Positions 56,446-64,000 of a DNA stretch of 64,000 nt are shown here, one piece after another. The stretch is from assembly GCA_013350335.1 (NCBI GenBank), contig CM023540.1, forward strand, positions 56,458,962 through 56,522,961, read 5' to 3'. Position 1 is the first letter of the stretch. Every line of letters starts with the position of its first letter. Below the pieces are notes generated by a model that saw only the letters and a list, made by a program, of their open reading frames with translations, was not told the DNA's origin and did no database searches. The position numbers and the translations under genes are program-made. This DNA comes from Chimonanthus salicifolius. Its lineage: Eukaryota; Streptophyta; Magnoliopsida; Laurales; Calycanthaceae.

Positions 56446-57790
56446 TGACATTTTGGTCACCCGAGGGAAAACAACATGTGGTACGAACTGATAAACAAAG
56501 CATACTGCATGAAGGGTTGAATCATCTGGTATTGAACAGTATTAGAATCAACAAGACACCAGTGGCTGAACTTCCTGCAATAGTGAAAGAATATGCGGAT
56601 GTTTTCCCAAAAGAACTCCCTGGCTTGCTGCCTATGAGGGAGATCAATTTTGAAATCAAGTTGTACCCTGGCACTTCACCAGTGTCATTACCACATTATC
56701 GGATGGCACCAGTAGAGATGTCCAAGCTAAAGAAGCAGATTGATGAACTGCTTAGACTGGGTTGCATCCTGAACAACACATCGTCTTGAGGAGCTCCGGT
56801 ATTGTTTGTGAAGAAGAAGGACGGTTCACTCCGAATGTGTGTGGATTACCGGAAACTGAACCAGCTAACTGTCAGGAACAAATATCCCCTACCCAGGATC
56901 GATGATTTATTCGATCAACTGAGGGGTTCCAGCCATTTCTCTAAGATTGATTTGATGTCTGGATACCACCAAATCCGGGTTAGGGAGGAAGACATAGAGA
57001 AGACAGCTTTCAGAACGCGGTATGGACTATATGAGTTTGTAGTCATGCCATTTGGACTCACCAATGCACCAGTTGTGTTCATAGATCTGATGAACAAAAT
57101 CTTCCGTCCTCACCTGGACCAGTTTGTTATTGTATTTATCGATGACATCCTGATCTATTCCAAAAGTAAGGAAGACCATGCTAAACACCTGAAAATAGTT
57201 CTGGACACGTTGAGGAAGAACAAGTTGTATGCCAAAGCAAGCAAATGTGAATTTTGTCTATCTGAGGTCAAATTCTTGGGGCATGTCATATCAGCAGACG
57301 GTATAGCCGTGGACTCAGCTAAGGTGGCGGCAATGAGTGAATGGAAAGCGCCAAAGAATGTAACCGAGATCCGCAGCTTCTTGGGATTGGCTGGTTATTA
57401 CAGGAAGTTCATCATGGACTTCTCCAAAATTGCATCTCCATTGACTCGACTCACTCAGAAAGGAGTCAAATATAAGTGGACAGATCTGTGCAAGCGGAGG
57501 TTTGAGGAGCTGAAAGATAGACTTACAACTGTTCCTATTTTAATTTTGCCAGAAAGAGGTAAGGGTTATGAAGTACAATGCGATGCTTCAGGAGAGGGAC
57601 TGGGGTGTTCACTCATGCAACGTCATCGTGTGGTGGCTTATGGTTCAAGACAATTAAAAATTCATGAACGTCTCTACCCTACACATGATTTGGAACTAGT
57701 CGCAGTGGTCTTCGCTCTCAAAAGCTAGAGACACTACCTATATGGCTAGAAATTTGAAGTGTTTTCAGACCATAAGAGCTTGAAGTAATT
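56446..57790 (+). pseudogene. Chromovirus reverse transcriptase and RNase H (broken)
   Basis: The RT starts with the link motif (VFPKELPGLLP...). A stop at 56787 precedes [20 protein letters not shown]. Further motifs are [25 protein letters not shown] and [13 protein letters not shown]; the catalytic D-D is intact (57135-57146). RNase H reads [36 protein letters not shown] and FSDHKSLK. Stops lie at 57726, 57747 and 57786. The RT core is the best preserved part of the element. Confidence 0.92.
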
Positions 57791-59457
57791 GTTTGATCAG
57801 AAAGAGCTCAACTTGAGGCAACGCAGATGGATGGAATATCTGACGGATTATGAGTTTGCGCTTCGATATCATCCTGGCAATGCGAACAAGGTGGCAAACG
57901 CCCTCAGCCTCATATCACATGCATCAGTGGCATGTTTGATCAGGACAGAATGGAAAATGTTGAATACCATTCGAGAGTTCAATCTGTATATCAACAACCA
58001 TGGGAGTATGTACAATTTAATCATACGGTCCAACATGGTTACCAAAATTAAACAAAAGCAACGAGCAGATCCGGAAGTGGAGGAGATATGGGCCAAGATG
58101 TCTACTAGCGTAGTCATACCGGAATGGGAGTTACGACCAGGACAAGGTCTTGTATTCCGGGGTAGGATTTATGTGCCTAAAAGCTGCAAAAAAGAGTTGT
58201 TGATCGAGGCAGATCAGACCAAACTCTCCATACATCCGGGTAGCACCAAGATGTGTCACGACCTGAAGAGACATTACTGGTGGGACGGACTCAAAAGAGA
58301 TGTGGCCGAATTTGTTGCTCATTGCTTAACTTGTCAGCAGATTAAGGCGGAACATCAGAAGCCACTAGGTTACTCAAACCCTTAACAGTGCCGGAATGGA
58401 AATGGGAGACATTTCCATGGATTTTGTGATGGGGTTGCCAAGGTCTTCAAAGGGCAATGATGCAATATGGGTCGTGGTAGACTGACTGACCAAGTCTGCC
58501 CATTTTCTACCTATTAGGATGACAGACTCATCTAAGACTTTGGGTCAGCGGTATATCAGGGATATCATCAGATTGCATGGTATTCCTCGGACTATAGTGT
58601 CTGATAGAGATGTTCGTTTCACCGGCAGAGTATGGCAGAGTATGCAGTCGGCCATGGGAACAGATCTACTGACTAGCACAGCTTTCCATCCACAGACTGA
58701 TGGACATTCGGAGAGGACGATACAAACATTGGAAGATATACCGAGAGCATGCATGTTAGACTTCAAAGGTGGATGGGAGGATCACTTACCGTTGGTGGAG
58801 TTCTCATATAACAACAGTTATCAGGCAAGCCTTCAGTTGGCTCCATTCAAGGCTTTATATGGTAGACCATGTAGGTCACCAGTGTGCTGGATAGAGGCCG
58901 GTGAGCCTGCATTGATTGGACCAGAGTTGGTTGTAGAAACCACAGCACAGATACAGTTAATACGGCATCATCTGTTAACTACATAGAATCGTCAGAAGAG
59001 CTATGCTGACAAGAGGAGTGGGTTCCTTGAATTTGAAGTGGGGGACATGGTGTTCTTGAAAGTCTCGCCAGGGAAGGGACACATGAGGTTTGGAAAGAAG
59101 GGGAAACTGTTGCCAATATATGTGGGACCATTTTCCATCATAAGAAGGATGGGGGATGTAGTTTATCAATTGGCACTTCCTTCACAATTGGCATCTCTAG
59201 ACGATGTGTTTCATATATCGATGCTGAGGAAGTACAATCCCGATCCTTCTCATGTATTGAATGTACAAGACATAGAGGTACAAAGTCATGTGACTTACGT
59301 CGAGAAGCCTGTCAGAATAGTGGAGACTGAGCAAAGGGTATTACGAAACCGAGAGATTCAGTTCGTCAAGGTGGTATGGGATCGACATGGTATCGAGGAG
59401 GCCACTTGGGAACTTGAGTCGAAAATGAGAACAGCTCACCCTGAGTTATTTATGTAA
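57789..59457 (+). pseudogene. Chromovirus integrase with C-terminal chromodomain (broken)
   Basis: The zinc-binding N-terminus reads HPGSTKMCHDLKRHYW and HCLTCQQIKAEHQKPLG (about 58220-58370). The core has MDF (58416), IVSDRDVRF (58589) and the glutamate in HSERTIQTLED (about 58706). The C-terminal part reads VGPFSIIRRMGDVVYQLALP and LDDVFHISMLRKYNPD. It ends with a chromodomain-type segment (EIQFVKVVWDRHGIEEATWE) and stop TAA at 59455-59457. Breaks lie at 58383, near 58482 and at 58984. Confidence 0.92.
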
Positions 59458-59518
59458 ATTGTTTGGAACCCTACTTCGCTCAATTTTCAGGACGAAAATT
59501 TTAAAAAGAAGATTGTAT

Positions 59519-62500
59519 TGTAATACTCCGAATTTTTAAGATATCAATTTACATGAATTTTGTCTATTTAAATTATAAATTAATGGACATGGACCGTATA
59601 TGGGTAAGATGTATTTAATTGGGTCAAGGTTGTTATTTGGGTCAAAAGGCCCAATTGGGAACCAATGGGTCTTGGTTGACTTGGTTGACCACCAAGTGAG
59701 TCCAATCTTAACTTGGTTGGGGCTGATTTGAGTTGAAAATTGAATCAAATAGTTGAGTTGAATCAAATGGTGGAGTTGAATTAAATGGATGAGTTGAGTT
59801 GGGTGAGTTGGATGGAATACTTATTTTAAGTGAGTGAAGTGTGTAGATGAAAGGTGTTTGGGTGGTTTCAAATTCAAACAATACTACACGTTGGATGCAT
59901 GGGGAGTTTTACCTCATGCATGAAACACCCATTTGAATCGTTAAAGAGAGGTGATGGTTTTGTGGTCCAAGCTAAGTCAAGATCATTGGCTACATGGGAG
60001 TTTCACCTCATGGATGAAACTCCCAAATAGAAATTAAAATGGATAATGAAGAGGTGGGGAGTTGTTTTATTTCAAATTTCAAATACAAGTATACACGTTG
60101 GAGGAGGGGGGAAAGTTTCATCTTAAGATGAAACCCCCATATAAAGCATTAATGAGAGGAGGAAGATGGGGGGAGTCTACACCAAGGCAACCCTTGGTGG
60201 CCATTGGAGCCTTGGGATTTTTATCTTAGGATGAAACCCCCAAGGGAGGCATTAAGGATAATAGTAATGAAAATGGGAGTTACAAGTGTTGCAACCAAGA
60301 AGACACCACCTTGGGGCTGAATTTGATTAACCAAAGGAGGAGTTTCATTTCCATTCACTCTCTCTCCCTCTCTCCCTCTCTTAGCCGACCAACACTCTAA
60401 GGAAAGAAGACCAAACACTTTGAGAATTCTATCTCATTCTCTCCCTCTCTCTGAAGGCCGGTTCTCCTCTCAAAGATCAAAGAGGACTTAGAATAATTTG
60501 ATCTCAAGCTTCTATCCCAATCCATATCTCTTGGCCGAACCACTTTTGGAGGAGTTATATTGATCAAGTTCACACTCGGCCAAAGGATCAAGAAAAGAAG
60601 GAGAGGCTAAGGAAGGAAAGGAACAAACCGGAGCAAAGGACAAATTGGAAGAGTCGCGGGATTGGTAAGTGCTCAATAAATTCTTGTTAAATAAAATGGT
60701 CAAGGAAACATGATTCGGCCATTGCATGGCCGAGCCTATCAAGGGTTAAAATAATGGCTATTGATGTTTAAAGGAGAAGAACATGGACCATAGGGTTCGA
60801 CCACTTTGTATGGCCGAACCCCATGAAACATCATGGGATTGATTTTATTGGATTTGAAGGAAGGAAATCACAAGTGTATGTGTTTGATTTTGTTAAAGTT
60901 TTAAAAAGGATTTAAATAGATGGAGGTATGAGAACCAATCATAGATGCATGATAGTTTTTAATGGAAATAAGGAACCATAGGGTTCAGCCATGAGTATGG
61001 CCGAACCCCATGGAGAGATAATGATGGATGGTGTATCATGTTTAATTAATTTTGAAGATGGTTAATAACTTAGAAAGGTGCTGGGTATTTGGATCTAAAA
61101 GAATGGAAAAGGGGAGCACCAAAACCCAAGGGTGAGGTTCGGCCATGGTGTATGGCCGAACCCCACCAAGTACTTGTTATGGATTTAGATATCATAGGGT
61201 TCGGCTATGTGTATGGCCGAACCCCATGAACCTTTTGGTGGATCATCTTTGGGACTTGGTTATAAGTAAATAAACCAATTAATTAGCCATGGACGATTAA
61301 TGGCATAGTATGTAATTAAGGGTGAAAAGGATGAACACATGGCCGAACCCCATGGAAAATATTGGTGGATTTAAATGGTGATCAATTATAAACATTTGTG
61401 GTACAAGTGACTAGATGTGGAGGTCATGATCTTGTATCTAACTTGAAGATCAAAGGGTTGGAAGATGAGCATAAAATCAAGGGAGTGAGGTTCGGCCATG
61501 GTGTATGGCAGAACCCCACTAATGAATTTTATGGACTTATGATGCTATGTGTGAATGATTAGATGAATGGATTGGCAATTATACTTAATTAAAAGGGACT
61601 AAAGGACCAAAAATTAAGAGGGTGAGGTTCGGCCATGTTTTATGGCCGAACTGGTAAGGTGGATTTTGGTGGTCTAAGGGTTAAGTACTTTGTTTAGTGA
61701 TGAATGACTAAATAAAAAAAGGGCAAAAATCAAAGTATGTGAGGTTCGGCCATGGTGTATGGCCGAACCCCACAAAGGTGTGTTTATGGACTTAAGACCA
61801 AATGGAAAATCAAATGGTATATGGATTGACTTGTTGATGTGTAACAACGTGACGGGACCACACAAACGAGGCACGATTGTGATCGGTTGCCGGTTTAAAG
61901 CTCAAGGACACCTTAGTTGTCTTGGGTAGGATTCTACCTTATTTGAAACCGTGGTTATGTATGTTGGTTTTATCTTATTTTAATGGTTTATGTTTTAAAA
62001 TATTATGTTGCAAATATGAGGATTTAATGCTAGATTTATCATACAAAATAGCATGGAATTCATTAGCATCTCATGCATGGCATGGGGGTGAAGGTTAAGT
62101 GACTGGAGGGGCCACACTTCGTCGGGGCATCCGAAAAACCTATGTGGGGGTACCTGATGATGAGAATCCCATCAAGAGGATATGTTTGATTGTAATGGGT
62201 GGGACTCATTGCATACATGACATGGCATGATTTTATAATGTTTTGATGTTATATTATTTATATTCATGTCTTATACTAACCATGTGTTAGTCATACTTAG
62301 AATTCCTACTGGGCGAGTTGTTCTAACGCCCTACTTCTACCCTACTGAATGAAACAGGAAATGAAGGTAATGATGATCGCGAACGGAGCAATGCATAAGA
62401 ACTTTGGATGGTTTTATTGTTTTATTAAGTTACATGTAATTTGAGTAATTAGACTTCAGCATGTAATAATTAGATATTTGCTATGGTTTGTGAATGGTTT

Positions 62501-62803
62501 GGTATGGATATTTAATCTAAGTTAATTTGGTTAACGACTAAGTACTTTGCTATCTAAAATGAACTAGTGTTAGGTTCTATTATAGTCCGCAATGAGTTTA
62601 TGTTATAATCCACATTGATAATAAGTTACTATGTGTGAACCGTTCTCATGGACTTAATCCATGCACACATAGGGTTGGCCAGTTAAGGGTCAGACTTTAG
62701 AAGTCCGAACTTAGCTCGCGTAGTGACGTCCCGCTCTCTATCACTTTAACAAAAAATAGACTCTGATTTTCGGAAAGCAAGTGAAAAAGGGTGGGGCGTT
62801 ACA
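59519..62803 (+). repeat. 3' LTR of the full chromovirus
   Basis: 3285 bp, TGTAATACTCC ... GGGGCGTTACA. It has one copy of the 77-bp unit where the 5' LTR has two, and indels relative to the 5' LTR in the palindrome array. Confidence 0.95.
60713..61773. repeat. Palindrome array in the 3' LTR
   Basis: Nine sites from about 60713 to 61740. The site near 61131 is complete where the 5' LTR has lost the left arm (52717). The site near 61336 has lost the left arm where the 5' LTR is complete (52900). Confidence 0.9.
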
Positions 62804-62808
62804 AAAGA

Positions 62809-63165
62809 GCCTACATGATTTTTACAAATGAGTATCTCATATTGTAAATTTATTTTGATTGTCTTTGTTGTATTTTTTGAATGTTTGTGTATTAATTCTT
62901 CCATTAAATAAATTTAAGATATTCTTTTAGAGCACTGAAACATCCAATTTTTGAATTTCTGTTATGATTGTTTGATTTAATTTTAAGTTTATATTCTTTC
63001 TTTAATTAAAAGGACATAATGAAATAGTTAGGAATTAGATTTCATTAGATTCAAACCTAAGGTTCCTTTGGGACAAAATGAAATAGTTAGATTTTGAATT
63101 TAATTGTTTAAATCTAAGGATCTAAGGTTCGATTAATTAAATTAAAGTTAATGAATTTAATTTTA
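62809..63165. other. Intergenic, no gene recognised
   Basis: AT-rich, ending in ATTTTAATGAG just before the LINE. A motif GAAATAGTTAG repeats at about 63021 and 63080. Confidence 0.4.
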
Positions 63166-63994
63166 ATGAGATCTTGTGGACCATTTGGAGAGAAAGGAAC
63201 TCTAGAGTATTTGAGGGGAGTAAATTGGAATTCGGCGAACTTTTTGAAGCTGCCAAATGGAGATTAAGCTCGTGGCTTTGTGCTAATAAGGAATTCAAGG
63301 ACTTCAAAGCTGAGGATTTGCGTCTGTCGTTGGTTGGTTGTCTGGGTCCCCCTCTCAAGAGGGGCAAACCTACGGTTGTGTGGGCCTCTCCCCCAGCTGG
63401 TTCGTGGAAGTTCAATGTGGATGGGGCATCCAAAGGTAAACCTGGGCCGGCTGGAATTGGGGGAGCACTTCGGAATCATCTGGGTTTTACTCGTATTGCT
63501 TTCTCGGAATCTGTTGGGATCAAGGAGTCAAATGAAGCGGAACTTCTTAGTATTCGGAGAGCTCTGTCCCTAGGGGTGTCTTTAAGGGGGGAGAGATTAA
63601 TTATTGAAAGTGATTCTTCTAACGCTATCAAATGGGCCAAAGGTTTGAAGCGCCCCCCTAGAGACTAATCATCTTAGTTAGGGAGATAAAGGAGTTATTA
63701 AAGGGTTTGGATGTATCCTTTACTCAAATTAGCAGGTCGGCCAATGGGGTGGCTGATTTCCTTGCTAAAATCGGTGTAGATGGGGCTTTGCGCGGCACTT
63801 TCTTCGCCCCGAGCGGCTAGCGGATTTCTTTATTTTCTTTGTTGTTATTTTATATATTTCTTCTACTTTGCTTATCTTTGTTTTGGGGATGGCGTCTAAT
63901 TCTCTTAGGCCTCCTCCTCCTTACATAGCTTGTTGTACTTTTTATTGTTAATGATAATCCATTCTAAACTGTTTCAAAACAAAAAAAAAAAAAA
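63166..63994 (+). mobile_element. 5'-truncated L1-type LINE: RNase H region, 3' UTR and poly(A)
   Basis: The frame reads WTIWRERNSRVFEGS, then SPPAGSWKFNVDGASKGKPG, AGIGGALRNHLGF, ESNEAELLSIRRALSLG and IIESDSSNAIKWAKG, with a stop at 63666 after a frame change. The RNase H end continues in another frame (RSANGVADFLAKIGVDG, about 63735). Most of the element is absent at the 5' side. A tail of 14 A residues near 63981-63994 ends it, followed by TTTTAA, which repeats sequence (ATTTTAA) just before the 5' junction. Confidence 0.88.
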
Positions 63995-64000
63995 TTTTAA

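Larger units (their letters stand above)
51105..62803 (+). mobile_element. Full-length long-LTR chromovirus (Tekay/Del-like), inactive
   Basis: 5' LTR 51105-54468, internal 54469-59518, 3' LTR 59519-62803, with a perfect 5-bp duplication AAAGA on each side (51100-51104 and 62804-62808). Gag, protease, RT, RNase H, integrase and a C-terminal chromodomain-like end follow in Ty3 order. LTRs of more than 3 kb and the chromodomain type suggest the Tekay/Del clade. The two LTRs differ by about 11 mismatches in the first 235 bp by eye, so the insertion is not recent. Several stops and frameshifts disable it. Confidence 0.95.

Overview
The window is nuclear DNA from a flowering plant. It holds a spliced multidomain FKBP gene, several families of LTR retrotransposons nested in one another, LINE remnants and plant-type MITEs. 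The species cannot be told from the sequence. No bacterial, organellar, tRNA or rRNA gene was seen.

The one host gene (+ strand, ten exons, 1864-29376, 5' end beyond the left edge) encodes an FKBP62/FKBP65 (ROF1/ROF2)-like co-chaperone. It has the C-terminal part of FKBP domain 1, FKBP domains 2 and 3, and a TPR domain with the Hsp90 clamp residues. Ten exons give about 460 codons in one unbroken spliced frame over 27.5 kb. Introns range from 73 bp to over 8 kb, and the large ones are swollen by transposons. Intron 4 has a SINE-like insert, a 270-bp solo LTR and a non-autonomous LTR element carrying a Stowaway-like MITE. Intron 7 has a minus-strand LINE, a decayed minus-strand gypsy element and a LINE RNase H relic. 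Intron 8 has an Emigrant-like MITE and a chromovirus whose chromodomain is split by a 3.4-kb solo LTR.

Downstream (29.4-64 kb) is a retrotransposon nest. A copia-type element (35642-50294, LTRs about 1.9 kb before nesting) is interrupted twice by solo LTRs of a long-LTR chromovirus family (41041-44972 and 45593-48754). A complete but inactivated member of that family (51105-62803, Tekay/Del-like, LTRs about 3.3 kb, 5-bp target duplication AAAGA) follows. A 5'-truncated LINE ends at the right edge.

Two signals stand out. First, all five LTR copies of the long-LTR chromovirus carry an array of about 4-9 imperfect palindromes (GGTTCGGCCAT, short spacer, ATGGCCGAACC). In every copy the array lies between a conserved splice-donor-like and a conserved acceptor-like site, so it may sit in a leader intron inside the LTR. 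Second, the 3' LTR of the chromovirus in FKBP intron 8 has a dense, correctly phased cluster of heat-shock elements upstream of a TATA box. It is in the same orientation as a gene whose relatives act with Hsp90 and HsfA2 in heat tolerance. The first FKBP domain also lacks two key active-site residues.
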